Both the position numbers and the translations under genes were made by a program. Source: Sinonovacula constricta (taxonomy: Eukaryota > Mollusca > Bivalvia > Cardiida > Solecurtidae). From it: a DNA stretch of 64,000 nucleotides. Below are positions 48,216 to 61,443 of the stretch, in pieces (the stretch's first letter is position 1; each line of letters starts with the position of its first letter). The notes under the pieces were generated by a model, which saw nothing but the letters and a program-made list of their open reading frames with translations, had not been told where the DNA came from and did not search any database. The stretch is taken from positions 800,401 through 864,400 of the forward strand of contig CM017560.1 in the NCBI GenBank assembly GCA_007844125.1, written 5' to 3'.

Positions 48216-48699
48216 ATGAACCGTCATTTAAAGATGACTTTACCAGGTGCGGTATCATCACAAGTGTTCAGTGTAGTTCACAGAGAAGAAAACATATTTG
48301 TTTCAACTATGTCAAGATGTTTTTGTTCGTCGTTAACCCTACATCAAAGATGATTCCCTTCAATTTCACCATGAGATTAAATACAACTTACCTTGCCAAA
48401 ATGCACTATAGGTGTAGAGCGGTCTAAGGGAGATAATCCGTGCTGTGATTTAAGAAGCCAATTTATGGTCAAGATGGTGGGTGGTTGTGGAGTACGGTAC
48501 AAGAAAATGTCTGGGCGAAACCACCAACGCACGTATGTTAACAGAAAGACAGCACACGAAGCTAATATGTTAAGTTAAAGTGATTTTATTTAGCATTTCT
48601 TTTCTTTTTCATTTCAAAATATGAGAAGTACATTTTTGATGTTTTTTGTTTTCTTTTATGTTACATCACACCGACACAATAACGGTCATATAAACGACT

Positions 48700-48870
48700 A
48701 CTAGCTAATTATTGGTGGACTAAGGCCCAAGTCATATGTCTCAGTGGAACCACCGGTGTTGGAAGACCTCCCTAGATGGAAGTTCTCGTCCCGACCGGGA
48801 ATTGAAGCTCCGCGGTAAGAGGCTGGGAAACCACTTGTCTCTGACCGGTCGGCCTCAGAAATCACTGAGA
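48700..48870 (-). repeat. tRNA-related SINE-like fragment
   Basis: GC-richer block with GCTTCAATTCCCGGTCGGG on the minus strand, resembling a degenerate B box. The 65-aa ORF here has no other support. Confidence 0.4.
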
Positions 48871-49967
48871 GATACATGTATATATTTGTGAGATCCAATG
48901 ATATGTATACAGTTATCTAATTCTTTATACGTTGATACGTTTGTAGCTTTTTACGTTTATTCAGGTGTTAGTTGGACAAAAGTACTATTTTACAAATACT
49001 TCTTCGATTAGTCGTATAGTAATGACACTTGAGATACTAATTACAGTTTGATTTATTGCTAGCAATTTTCTAAAGAATTGCCATTTCGTTGAATTGCACA
49101 GTTTTGTCTGCAATGAATTGAACCTCTTTTAAAAGTTATGAATGGACAAGTGACAGCTTTATAATAATCTAACTTGTTACACAAGTGACTAGGTAAACAC
49201 GTTTAGTAAATAAAATCCGACGCTCACAAACACAAATCGATGACATTTCAATAACCATTACGACAGAGACGTACGTGCAACTGTATCACACTGGGTTATC
49301 GTAATAAGTCTCACAATTCGTATTTATTTCTCTCTGTGTTACACTAAGAACTGGTGCAGTGAGTAATTTGTTATTATTTGCTGTCTTTTGCAATACTTCA
49401 ATTTTGTATCCCATTATTTTTTATAATAGCTGTGACTTTTTTAAAACAGCAGACAAAGTTTTGTTTATTTGAAGCCATTTCTCATACTTGCCTCTTATGA
49501 TTTTAAATATTGGCTACGCATTGATAATTATGCATATATAAATTATGTCATATATAATTACCTTTATTCATTTAGTGATGCATGCGTATTCTAATTGTTA
49601 ATGAGAAAAATCTCATGCCAGATCCACTTAGTGAGCTTTATATTTGTGTTAATGCTTTGTTGTTTTTTTTTAGGATTTATACATTTTCTCAGTATCCCAA
49701 GTCACTTATTTCACGGTGACGAAACACTTGTGTAACAATGTTTTACCAAAGTGTTGATATGAGAAATGTTAACATGAAAGTAAGGTATTCATTGTCTTGA
49801 TATATTATTACATTGAAGTTAGTGGTAGGGAATATATTATTTCAATTTTATATTGTTTTGTACAATTCTTAATATATATATTCATGATATATTGTATTGG
49901 ATATATTTTGTTCTTTTGTGTTAATTAACTTTCACAGCGCATTTTGTGAAGTTGTAAAACTAAGGAC

Positions 49968-50273
49968 AAACTGTGAAATTTCTCGAATATATAAAGGTAT
50001 ATAAAGATAACAACCAAAATACCCAACACCTTGTTTTTAGCCTTTTTAACAATGAAGATATCATACACTTTTGGCATCGTCACAAATCTGTGATTCGACA
50101 GTTATAATTATAAGTTTCACAAACTGTGAAATTTCTCGAATATATAAAGGTATCTAAAGATAACAACCAAAATACCCAACACCTTGTTTTAAGCCTTTGT
50201 AACAATGAAGATATCATACACTTTTGGCATCGTCACAAATCTGTGATTCGACAGTTATAATTATAAGTTAAAT
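49968..50273. repeat. 153-bp tandem duplication
   Basis: Two nearly identical copies (49968-50120 and 50121-50273), with GTGAAATTTCTCGAATATAT and ATCATACACTTTTGGCATCG in both. Only a few substitutions. Confidence 0.93.
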
Positions 50274-50444
50274 GATCAGTGCCAATAAAATTATTGTCAA
50301 ATTAAATGCGTCATGCCTCACAATGCGGTATACAATCGACATTGTTATAAGTCCTTTACACCTGATAAACACGACTTTTGATCAAGCTAAGGCAGATAGT
50401 GGAGACTTAGATCAGCCGTCCGATGGGAATGTCTGGTCAGGATT

Positions 50445-50934
50445 AAAGGTGGTAACCAGCAGTTTGTCTACATTAAATACATGTAATAATTTCTTACCCC
50501 TGTCTTGGGGTATTGGGCCATATTATCTGCATAAACTCACACTGTAGTCTTAGTAAAGACAGTTTTAAATATCAAGACAGTACAAATTGTTGAAGAAATC
50601 GCTCTACATGTACATTGTGTCCAAATCAATAAATACACACTCTGGGGATTGCTTCTCAAAATAGATATCGGCGTCAGGGCGAAATAGACGCACGATGGTA
50701 TAACGTGATCTCAAAACTAAGTGGTCACGTGGTTGGTCACGTCCGTGGTTTAAAAATAACAAACTGTGCAACATGTCTCAGACTGGAAACCCCATACTTG
50801 TAATGAGGAGAAGGGTTTTATGCTTCTCTTTTCACACAGATGTAGGAGATCAGTTAACAACACTTCGATGGATCTGTTCATGTAACAATACCTAATGTGG
50901 TTGTTCACGGTCCAAATGGCCGGATTCCACCTTT
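50445..50934 (+). mobile_element. MITE-like element, family A, copy 3
   Basis: Ends AAAGGTGGTAACCAGCAG and GGCCGGATTCCACCTTT. Internal TAGATATCGGCGTCA and GTGGTCACGTGG. About 490 bp, TIRs more diverged. Confidence 0.78.
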
Positions 50935-51059
50935 AACATTTGATAATTCTTTTATACAATTTGTTTCAGCATATTTTCTGCCAGATGTGAGATGTGTACC
51001 AATTAGTACTTATCTAACTGTGGAACAAAATGTAACATGATATGGCTTAAGTATATTAT

Positions 51060-51165
51060 TAAGAATATATGACAAAGTCCTATAAGCATTGCAACATATA
51101 TACCAAACTCTAAAAAGGCACGGGACAAAGGTATTTAACAAGCAAGTCCAGTGAAAAGTAAGAAC
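51060..51165 (+). repeat. Direct repeat C, copy 1
   Basis: About 105 bp, AAGAATATATGACAAAGTCC ... GGCACGGGACAAAGGTATT, also present at 51696-51800. Confidence 0.9.
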
Positions 51166-51695
51166 AAATTTGTGATGAGTCATTTAACGAAAAGAGTAAA
51201 CCCGACAGTAACCGCCTTGGAACGGTCAGTCGGCAATATGAGCCGAATGGGTGCTTAAACTGGTTTTACAGAGCTCTAACCTCGCACTTCTTGGCGGGTT
51301 TCTCAAATGCAAGCAATCGAAAAAACAATCTATTTGAATACAAATTGTCCAAGCGCTGATGTTTTCTTTGATAAGTTATGACGAAAGTAGTGACGTCATT
51401 GAAAAATAATGTCCACATTGTGTTTAGAAGAGAAAGTATTATTTTATTAGAAAAAAATACACAAAATAACTTTTTGAATCAAGAACAAACATGAGCAGAG
51501 AATTATAAATTGTTGTACACGTAGCATCCTGTTCATGTGAAGATGGAATTGAGGAACCAAAGTCCAATGTCCATTAAAGGAAATACACGTAACAATCCTT
51601 ATACTATAGGATGAATTAAAAGACAACATAGATTACATGCACGGGGAGATTTTTTTACGACCGCCACACTGCACAAGTAACATTGTTGTGATCAT

Positions 51696-51800
51696 GAATA
51701 AGAATATATGACAAAGTCCTTTGAGCATTGCAACATATAACAAACTCTGAAAAGGCACGGGACAAAGGTATTCAACATGCAAGCCAAGTGAAAAGTAAGA
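51696..51800 (+). repeat. Direct repeat C, copy 2
   Basis: Second copy of 51060-51165, about 90% similar by eye, 636 bp away. Confidence 0.9.
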
Positions 51801-54196
51801 AACTCTCCTCTATGGAGGACTATATACAATTTTGATTGATTTGAATCAGCTGTATGCCATTTTCTCCCTATATTTGGTGAATAATAATATTGAGAAATTA
51901 TGCGTATGCCTCAATTAAACAGCATGTAAACAACTGACCAAGTAGAAAAAGCTGAGCTGAAACTTTCAATGTGACAGATACTCGAACCCGTAGGTTCGAA
52001 GGAAGATTTGGGAATGAATAAACTCGGAAATCTTAACATTCTCACTCATAGCAGTCACCCCGGAACAACTAACATAGCTAAAATGACATAAGCTAGAAAT
52101 TCCATTTACCCAGGGCGAAGATCAAAGCAACGCCCCCCTGTTCTCGAGTAAGGTGCTGTGCCAGCAGTTCAGATAGCGATGGGGAGAGCATTTAACTTTA
52201 CACAAGTCTTGTATGTTCTCGACCTCTTGTGATTCATTTGATCAAGGATTAACTTAACATAGCTTGTTTATATGTTGTTGTTTTTTTTTTCTGTTCTATT
52301 CATAACTTTATGTCCTGCACATCGCTTCTTTCTGCCAAACGTATCATGTCTTAACTGAATGAAAACTATAGCTGAAAACGGTCGATGAAAACTATGACAA
52401 GGCATTGTGACGTGTTCACGGTAATTTGTGCAGCACGACAATGACTTGATACTTCCTGACAGGTTTCCTCGCCACAACAACTTCATCAGTAGACATGTAT
52501 ATTTTATATTTGATGATTTGCAGTTTTGCCACAAACAAGAATACATAAAATTATGTTGTATTATGGTTCATACTTTTGTCTTCTAACAATAGTTTAAGAC
52601 TAAAGATATGTGCAGGCTATCTTCAACGTTCCATTTGTGTGTTTGCGGACAAATCGGCACCATAGGTTAAAGAGAAACAAATTAATAGACCCAATTCCAA
52701 ACGATTAATATGTATTTATTACTTACCACTATTATACGTTTATTTCCGTTGTTTTATTGACTTCACACTTTCTCATTAACACATATATATCCTGATTGTT
52801 AAATTGAACTGTATTTTAAATCACACCTCGATCCATACTTATTTACACCTATGTTATATTTCGCCCTAAGACATGCTTGCCAGTTTTTATACGTTCATCT
52901 ATCGACAAATCGTCGTGATATCTTTGTCATCTTTGTCAGCCATATTCAAACCCATCGTACGTTGACGTTTTTTGAATTACCGTAATACCCTCCTTTGAAA
53001 GAACTATCCCCCAAAAGACCTGTCCAATAAAATCGTACACTGTAATGAACTTATAAAAATTTAGAATGACATGCATTCTATCCGTTTAAATCAATTTGTC
53101 TATTCACCGGATCAAACATGGTTTAGCCCAAATTCCATGAGAAATGAAAAGCCATAAAACTTTATTGTTAATGTTAATAGTTTCCTCTTCGATTTAAATG
53201 AACAGCAGTTGAGGGTAGGCGTTGTGAATAAATCTTTTGTAATACAGGTCTATTGTTTGTGGTGATTTCAAGGTTGGGGTATTATCTATTGTTGCAGAGT
53301 TTTGTAAAAATAAGATAATATGAGCTCTTATTGAGATAGGAGACGTACTCATTCAATTACATTATTTTTCAATTGAAACTTAGATTTCCATCGGCATTAA
53401 GGGTAAAGAGCTAATTGTATTAGATTACATTCATTATGCTTTTCATTTAAAGGGGGTATTTGTTCTTTTTTGCTTAGATTTTTACATGAGATTTGACATT
53501 ATCGATCAAAATGCAGTCATGCTTTGGCACACTTTCAGCTTTAATGGTTAGATGGTGACATGGCGTCCACCGGTGGTCAGACATGTGGTCAGCGCAGAGC
53601 GGTGGTCAGAGATGTGGTCAGAGCGGTGGTCAGGGCGGTAGTCAGCGATGTGGTCAGAGATGTGGTCAGCGGTGGTGAAAGCGGTGATCAAAGCGGTAGT
53701 CAGAGCGGTGGTCAGAGCGGTGGTCAGAGATGTGATCAGCGCAGAGCGGTGGTCAGAGATGTGGTCAGGGCGGTAGTCAGGGCGGTGGTCAGAGATGTGG
53801 TCAGAGCGATGGTCAGAGATGTGGTCAAAGATGTGGTCAGAGATGTGGTCAGAGATGTGGTCAGGGCGGTGGTCAGGGCGGTAGTCAGAGATGTGGTCAG
53901 AGATGTGGTCAGGGCAGTGGTCAGAGATGTGGTCAGAGATGTGGTCAGAGATGTGGTCAGAGCGGTGATCAGAGCGGTGGTCAGAGCGGTGGTCAGAGAT
54001 GTGGTCACAGCGATGGTCAGAGATATGGTCAGAGCGGTGGTCGGAGTTGCAGTCAGAGCGGTGTTCAGAGATGTGGTCAGAGCGGTGATCAGAGCGGTGT
54101 TCAGATGTGTTGTCAGAGCGGTGTTCAGAGATGTGCTCAGAGTTGTTGTCAGAGCGGTGGTCAGAGATGTAGTCAGAGATGTGGTCAGAGCGGTGA

Positions 54197-56328
54197 TCAG
54201 AGCGGTGTTCAGAGGTGTGGTCAGAGCGGTGATCAGAGCGGTGTTCAGAGGTGTTGTCAGAGCGGTGTTCAGAGATGTGCTCAGAGTTGTTGTCAGAGCG
54301 GTGGTCAGAGATGTAGTCAGAGTTGTGGTCAGAGCGGTCTTCAGAGATGTGGTCAGAGCGGTGGTCAGAGCGGTGTTCAGAGATGTGGTCAGAGCGGTGG
54401 TCAGATATGTGGAGAGCGGTGGTCAGAGCGGTGGTCAGAGATGTGGTCAGAGCGATGGTCAGAGATGTGGTCAGAGCGGTGGTCAGAGATGTAGTCAGAG
54501 ATGTGGTCAGAGCGGTGATCAGAGCGGTGTTCAGAGGTGTGGTCAGAGCGGTGATCAGAGCGGTGTTCAGAGGTGTTGTCAGAGCGGTGTTCAGAGATGT
54601 GCTCAGAGTTGTTGTCAGAGCGGTGGTCAGAGATGTAGTCAGAGTTGTGGTCAGAGCGGTCTTCAGAGATGTGGTCAGAGCGGTGGTCAGAGCGGTGGTC
54701 AGAGATGTGGTCAGAGCGGTGGCCAGAGATGTGGTCAGAGCGGTGGTCAGAGCGGTGGTCAGAGATGTGGTCAGAGCGATGGTCAGAGATGTGGTCAGAG
54801 CGGTGGTCAGAGTTGTGGTCAGAGCGGTGTTCAGAGATGTGGTCAGAGCGGTGGTCAGAGCGGTGTTCAGAGATGTTGTAAGAGCGGTATTCAGAGATGT
54901 GGTCAGAGCGGTGTTCAGAGATGTGGTCAGAACGGTGGTCAGAGCGCTGGTCAGAGATGTGGTCAGAGCGGTGTTCAGAGATGTGGTCAGCGGTGATCAA
55001 CGCGGTGGTAAGAGCGGTGGTCAGAGCGGTGGTCAGAGATGTGGTCAGAGCGGTGGTCAGAGCGTTGGTCAGAGATGTGGTCAGCGGTGGTCAAAGCGGT
55101 GGTCAGAGCGGCGGTCAGAGATGTGGTCAGTGGTGGTCAGAGCGGTGGTCAGAGCGGTGGTCAGAGATGTGGTCAGAGCGGTGGTCAGAGCGGTGGTCAG
55201 AGCGGTAGTCAGAGATTTGGTCAAAGATGTAGTCGAAGCGGTGGTCAGAGCGGTGGTCAGAGATGTGGTCAGAGGTGTGCTCAGAGTTGTTGTCAGAGCG
55301 GTGGTCAGAGCGGTGGTCAGAGCGGTGATCAGAGATGTGGTCAGAGCGGTGATCAGAGCGGTGTTCAGAGGTGTTGTCAGAGCGGTGTTCAGAGATGTGT
55401 TCAGAGTTGTTGTCAGAGCGGTGGTCAGAGATGTAGTCAGAGATGTGGTCAGAGCGGTGATCAAAGCGGTGTTCAGAGGTGTGGTCAGAGCGGTGATCAG
55501 AGCGGTGTTCAGAGGTGTTGTCAGAGCGGTGTTCAGAGATGTGCTCAGAGTTGTTGTCAGAGCGGTGGTCAGAGATGTAGTTAGAGTTGTGGTCAGAGCG
55601 GTCTTCAGAGATGTGGTCAGAGCGGTGGTCAGAGCGGTGTTCAGAGATGTGGTCAGAGCGGTGGTCAGAGATGTGGAGAGCGGTGGTCAGAGCGGTGGTC
55701 AGAGATGTGGTCAGAGCGGTGGTCAGAGATGTGGTCAGAGCGGTGGTCAGAGCGGTGGTCAGAGATGTTGTCAGAGCGGTGTTCAGAGATGTGGTCAGAG
55801 CGGTGTTCAGAGATGTGGTCAGAACGGTGGTCAGAGCGCTGGTCAGAGCGGTGTTCAGAGATGTGGTCAGAGCGATGGTCAGAGATGTTGTCAGAGCGGT
55901 GGTCAGAGATGTGGTCAGAGCGGTGTTCAGAGATGTGGTCAGAGCGATGGTCAGAGATGTTGTCAGAGCGGTGTTCATAGATGTTGTCAGAGCGGTGTTC
56001 AGAGATGTTGTCAGAGCGGTGTTCAGAGATGTTGTCAGAGCGGTGTTCAGAGATGTGGTCAGAGCGGTGTTCAGAGATGTGGTCAGAGCGATGGTCAGAG
56101 ATGTGGTCAGAGCGGTGGTCAGAGATGTTGTCAGAGCGGTGTTCATAGATGTTGTCAGAGCGGTGTTCAGAGATGTTGTCAGAGCGGTGTTCAGAGATAG
56201 AGCGGTGTTCAGAGATGTTGTCAGAGCGGTGTTCAGAGATGTGGTCAGAGCGGTGTTCAGAGATGTGGTCAGAGCGATGGTCAGAGATGTGGTCAGAGCG
56301 GTGGTCAGAGCAATGTTCAGAGATGTTG
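54197..56328 (+). repeat. Satellite higher-order copy A (2132 bp)
   Basis: Repeats at 56329-58460 with a constant offset of 2132 bp. All rare unit variants I checked, including the single truncated unit AGAGATAGAGCGG, occur in both copies. Confidence 0.9.
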
Positions 56329-58460
56329 TCAGAGCGGTGTTCAGAGGTGTGGTCAGAGCGGTGATCAGAGCGGTGTTCAGAGGTGTTGTCAGAGCGGTGT
56401 TCAGAGATGTGCTCAGAGTTGTTGTCAGAGCGGTGGTCAGAGATGTAGTCAGAGTTGTGGTCAGAGCGGTCTTCAGAGATGTGGTCAGAGCGGTGGTCAG
56501 AGCGGTGTTCAGAGATGTGGTCAGAGCGGTGGTCAGATATGTGGAGAGCGGTGGTCAGAGCGGTGGTCAGAGATGTGGTCAGAGCGATGGTCAGAGATGT
56601 GGTCAGAGCGGTGGTCAGAGATGTAGTCAGAGATGTGGTCAGAGCGGTGATCAGAGCGGTGTTCAGAGGTGTGGTCAGAGCGGTGATCAGAGCGGTGTTC
56701 AGAGGTGTTGTCAGAGCGGTGTTCAGAGATGTGCTCAGAGTTGTTGTCAGAGCGGTGGTCAGAGATGTAGTCAGAGTTGTGGTCAGAGCGGTCTTCAGAG
56801 ATGTGGTCAGAGCGGTGGTCAGAGCGGTGGTCAGAGATGTGGTCAGAGCGGTGGCCAGAGATGTGGTCAGAGCGGTGGTCAGAGCGGTGGTCAGAGATGT
56901 GGTCAGAGCGATGGTCAGAGATGTGGTCAGAGCGGTGGTCAGAGTTGTGGTCAGAGCGGTGTTCAGAGATGTGGTCAGAGCGGTGGTCAGAGCGGTGTTC
57001 AGAGATGTTGTAAGAGCGGTATTCAGAGATGTGGTCAGAGCGGTGTTCAGAGATGTGGTCAGAACGGTGGTCAGAGCGCTGGTCAGAGATGTGGTCAGAG
57101 CGGTGTTCAGAGATGTGGTCAGCGGTGATCAACGCGGTGGTAAGAGCGGTGGTCAGAGCGGTGGTCAGAGATGTGGTCAGAGCGGTGGTCAGAGCGTTGG
57201 TCAGAGATGTGGTCAGCGGTGGTCAAAGCGGTGGTCAGAGCGGCGGTCAGAGATGTGGTCAGTGGTGGTCAGAGCGGTGGTCAGAGCGGTGGTCAGAGAT
57301 GTGGTCAGAGCGGTGGTCAGAGCGGTGGTCAGAGCGGTAGTCAGAGATTTGGTCAAAGATGTAGTCGAAGCGGTGGTCAGAGCGGTGGTCAGAGATGTGG
57401 TCAGAGGTGTGCTCAGAGTTGTTGTCAGAGCGGTGGTCAGAGCGGTGGTCAGAGCGGTGATCAGAGATGTGGTCAGAGCGGTGATCAGAGCGGTGTTCAG
57501 AGGTGTTGTCAGAGCGGTGTTCAGAGATGTGTTCAGAGTTGTTGTCAGAGCGGTGGTCAGAGATGTAGTCAGAGATGTGGTCAGAGCGGTGATCAAAGCG
57601 GTGTTCAGAGGTGTGGTCAGAGCGGTGATCAGAGCGGTGTTCAGAGGTGTTGTCAGAGCGGTGTTCAGAGATGTGCTCAGAGTTGTTGTCAGAGCGGTGG
57701 TCAGAGATGTAGTTAGAGTTGTGGTCAGAGCGGTCTTCAGAGATGTGGTCAGAGCGGTGGTCAGAGCGGTGTTCAGAGATGTGGTCAGAGCGGTGGTCAG
57801 AGATGTGGAGAGCGGTGGTCAGAGCGGTGGTCAGAGATGTGGTCAGAGCGGTGGTCAGAGATGTGGTCAGAGCGGTGGTCAGAGCGGTGGTCAGAGATGT
57901 TGTCAGAGCGGTGTTCAGAGATGTGGTCAGAGCGGTGTTCAGAGATGTGGTCAGAACGGTGGTCAGAGCGCTGGTCAGAGCGGTGTTCAGAGATGTGGTC
58001 AGAGCGATGGTCAGAGATGTTGTCAGAGCGGTGGTCAGAGATGTGGTCAGAGCGGTGTTCAGAGATGTGGTCAGAGCGATGGTCAGAGATGTTGTCAGAG
58101 CGGTGTTCATAGATGTTGTCAGAGCGGTGTTCAGAGATGTTGTCAGAGCGGTGTTCAGAGATGTTGTCAGAGCGGTGTTCAGAGATGTGGTCAGAGCGGT
58201 GTTCAGAGATGTGGTCAGAGCGATGGTCAGAGATGTGGTCAGAGCGGTGGTCAGAGATGTTGTCAGAGCGGTGTTCATAGATGTTGTCAGAGCGGTGTTC
58301 AGAGATGTTGTCAGAGCGGTGTTCAGAGATAGAGCGGTGTTCAGAGATGTTGTCAGAGCGGTGTTCAGAGATGTGGTCAGAGCGGTGTTCAGAGATGTGG
58401 TCAGAGCGATGGTCAGAGATGTGGTCAGAGCGGTGGTCAGAGCAATGTTCAGAGATGTTG
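56329..58460 (+). repeat. Satellite higher-order copy B (2132 bp)
   Basis: Tandem duplicate of 54197-56328. Diverges again after about 58460. Confidence 0.9.
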
Positions 58461-59172
58461 TCAGAGCGGTGGTCAGAGATGTGGTCAGAGCGGTGTTCAG
58501 AGATGTGGTCAGAGCGGTGGTCAGAGCGGTGTTCAGCGATGTGGTCTGAGCGGTGGTCAGAGCGCTGGTCAGAGATGTGGTCAGAGCGGTGTTCAGAGAT
58601 GTGGTCAGCGGTGATCAAAGCGGTGGTAAGAGCGGTGGCCAGAGCGGTGGTCAGAGATGTGGTCAGAGCGTTGGTCAGAGCGTTGGTCAGAGATGTGGTC
58701 AGCGGTGGTCAAAGCGGTGGTCAGAGCGGCGGTTAGAGATGTGGTCAGCGGTGGTCAGAGCGGTGGTCAGAGCGGTGGTCAGGGATGTGGTCAGAGATGT
58801 GGTCAGAGCGGTGGTCAGAGCGGTGGTCAGAGCGGTAGTCAGAGATTTGGTCAGAGATGTAGTCGAAACGGTGGTCAGAGCGGTGGTCAGAGATGTGGTC
58901 AGAGGTGTGCTCAGAGTTGTTGTCAGAGCGGTGATCAGAGCGGTGGTCAGAGCGGTGGTCAAAGCGGTGGTCAATGATGTGGTCAGAGATGTGGTCAGAG
59001 CGGTGGTCAAAGCTGTGGTCATAGCGGTGGTATGAGATGTGGTCAGCGGTGGTCAGAGAATCAGAGCGGTGGTCAGAGATGTGGTCAGCGGTGGTCAGAG
59101 TGGTGGTCAAAGCGGTGGTCAGAGCGGTGGTCAGAGCGGTGGTCAGAGATGTGGTCAGCGGTGGTCAGCCTT

Positions 59173-61439
59173 GGGGCCAGAACTTTGTGAGTCGGAGTTC
59201 CGGCAAGGCGAAAATATCCTGCTTACATTAGGACGGCTTATGGATACGTTTGTTTGTTGTTGTTTTTATTGTTTGTTTGTTTTTGTTTTTCTTTTATTAA
59301 ACCTTTAAATTTTACGTAAAGTCAATTTAGAATATATGTTTATGTGGTATGTGAAGATTTTAACAGAGAATGGTAGTCATGTGCTACATTTGCAATTGTT
59401 CATGTGGATACAGTTAAAACATGGATAAGTTCCTAAATGTGAAATCCACATTTATTGATGAAACAATTTACTTTAATCAGTTTTTTCTAGAGATCAGATC
59501 ACCGGTTAAAGAAGAACAACAGTTTAAAGATTTTTACTGACGTCATATTTATGTTTCCTTTCTTAAAAATACATACGATGAAACAATGAAGACATTTTAT
59601 ATTATACCGTACTTTATTATAGAACCTGCAAAAGGAAGCGTTCTGACTGGTTAAGGATTCCAGTAAATATCATGCAATTATCACCATTATTTTGTTATTC
59701 ACCAGTCACCAGTCTATAAATGGTAAACGCCATTCAATTTTAATATCGGTAACCCGCATCTGCCCTAACAATAATTCTGTGCTTCGAAGGATGCGGTAGC
59801 CAGCAAAGGTGAATACTTCATAAGGAGGGGTGGGGTGGGGGTGGGAGACGTCAGAGCATGTGTATATAGCACGCACATGCTACGTCACAGTGTTGTTATC
59901 AAAATATGAATGTATTTTAGGCTGAGGTTATACCGGTAGTTAGCGTTCTAAGCCATTAAACGTAACAAATATAATCTTGATTTTGGCACACTTAATAAAA
60001 ATGAAATATTTAGTTTCTAAATTAAATAGTATTCAAAATAATACTTATTGGTCAAAATATGTTTTAAAGAGTGTTTTGTAAAATGATTAGTGCATGTAGG
60101 GCCTACTCTAATAAAATATCTACGGACTGTTTCCGCCTCGGTCAATATTTTTTTCTCAGTGCTTATAACATTATGTATACCAGCTCAAAAGTCCATAATC
60201 ACACTTCATTACTAACCATAATCCATCAACAACATACTATAACAGTGACGACAACACACTATCTGAATGGATTAAAGTTGATTATACGGTAAATGTACTA
60301 AAATAATACACAAGTACTAACGGCTCGGGGCCTAAATCTAGGGCGCGACATACTAAAATCATTAAAATGGCGGTGGCTAACGCTTCAAACAAATACAAGT
60401 GTAGTTCAATGGATGGGGCGGCTTGGAGTCAGGATAAAGTGATAATGAAAAGGCAATGGCTGCAACGTGCAAAGTTTCTTGATATATATTTTTGACAGCG
60501 TGATACACAAATACTTTCCCTGATACCAGATACATAACATGAGAACGTCGATAAAATTTCTCTCAAACTGTTTATTATTTAGTGTCGACAATATACATCC
60601 ATTGTTTATATTAGTTATATATTGCTGTTTTACTGGATTCTTTATACTAATCTACGTAAAAATGCCCTCATCGAAAATTGGCTATTAAGTTTCCATGTCC
60701 AATGTCATCTAATGAGAAATCGAATTAAATATTTAAGAAAGTGTTATTTCCAAACAGGGTTCTCGCGAAGTACATAACATTAAGGTTGATACTCTTGTTA
60801 ATATTGGAGCGTGTGATATGGGAAAAAACTCACACAAACATTGTTCGACACACTTTTACCAGTTATTCCCCTTGATGGATAACTTAAATTTCCGTATGTA
60901 TTGTGATGTTTGAACTCTTGGAAGCCCATTTTGCGAGCGTGCAAATTTTCAGCGACTGGCCAAGCTTCACCGTATATTATTTTCTAAATAACGATGCATA
61001 TTTCGTACACTATTCATTTATAAATGGCGATTACCTATTGGAAAACAAACACATTTACAATTCAGATATTTATATTTTTCTTTGTAAATGTTATTGCTAA
61101 AAGTATTATTACGCAGACAGAGATTATCAGCTGAAAGTAAACAAACTGTATAAAGTTCGAAAGATAGTTTAGGCGAAGTCAATATTCCAATAAAAGATAT
61201 TGTGTATTTTAAAAATGTTTTATTGATATTAAGATGCTTATCATATAAATAGAAATGTGTATTATGAGACTGGATTTCTACCTGGACGTCGAACGAATAA
61301 TAAAGGCTGTATTATTATAAAACCACTTAATCTTACCCTCTTAGATTTTACAGCTAATCTTACAGCTTGCGCAACAGGACCTAGTAACGCAATCGCTGCT
61401 GCGTCGATTGTAGGTACGTGAGGCAAAGTCGTTAAAAAT
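59173..61439. other. No gene seen
   Basis: AT-rich; short ORFs without features. Contains the G-quadruplex motif listed separately. Confidence 0.6.
59824..59845 (+). other. Canonical G-quadruplex motif
   Basis: Four G-runs of 3-5 G separated by single T (GGGG-T-GGGG-T-GGGGG-T-GGG), the tightest loop arrangement. Isolated in AT-rich DNA. Confidence 0.9.
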
Positions 61440-61443
61440 GGCT

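Larger units (their letters stand above)
44444..53559. other. Intergenic or 5' intronic region of the LPPI gene; repeats only
   Basis: No exon with coding support on either strand. Holds SINE-like pieces, tandem and direct repeats and a MITE, listed separately. It may contain the missing 5' exons of the LPPI gene. Confidence 0.5.
53565..59172. repeat. 12-bp satellite array (5.6 kb)
   Basis: About 467 units of 12 bp alternating between AGCGGTGGTCAG and AGATGTGGTCAG, with single-base variants (GTTCAG, GATCAG, TGTTGTCAG, TGTAGTCAG). The 24-bp consensus has 11 G and 3 C on the plus strand. Sharp edges to AT-rich flanks. CpG occurs in every AGCGG unit. Confidence 0.97.

Noticed and set aside
53560..58618. 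Very long ORFs (up to 625 codons) on both strands in the satellite
   Set aside because: They follow from a 12-bp unit that has no stop in several frames. The translated repeats (AVVR, SGGQ, ERWS, DHRS) are equally open in rival frames and on the opposite strand, and show no start context or unique sequence.
60903..61100. Plus-strand ORF with hydrophobic residues
   Set aside because: Too short, low-complexity, no supporting signals.
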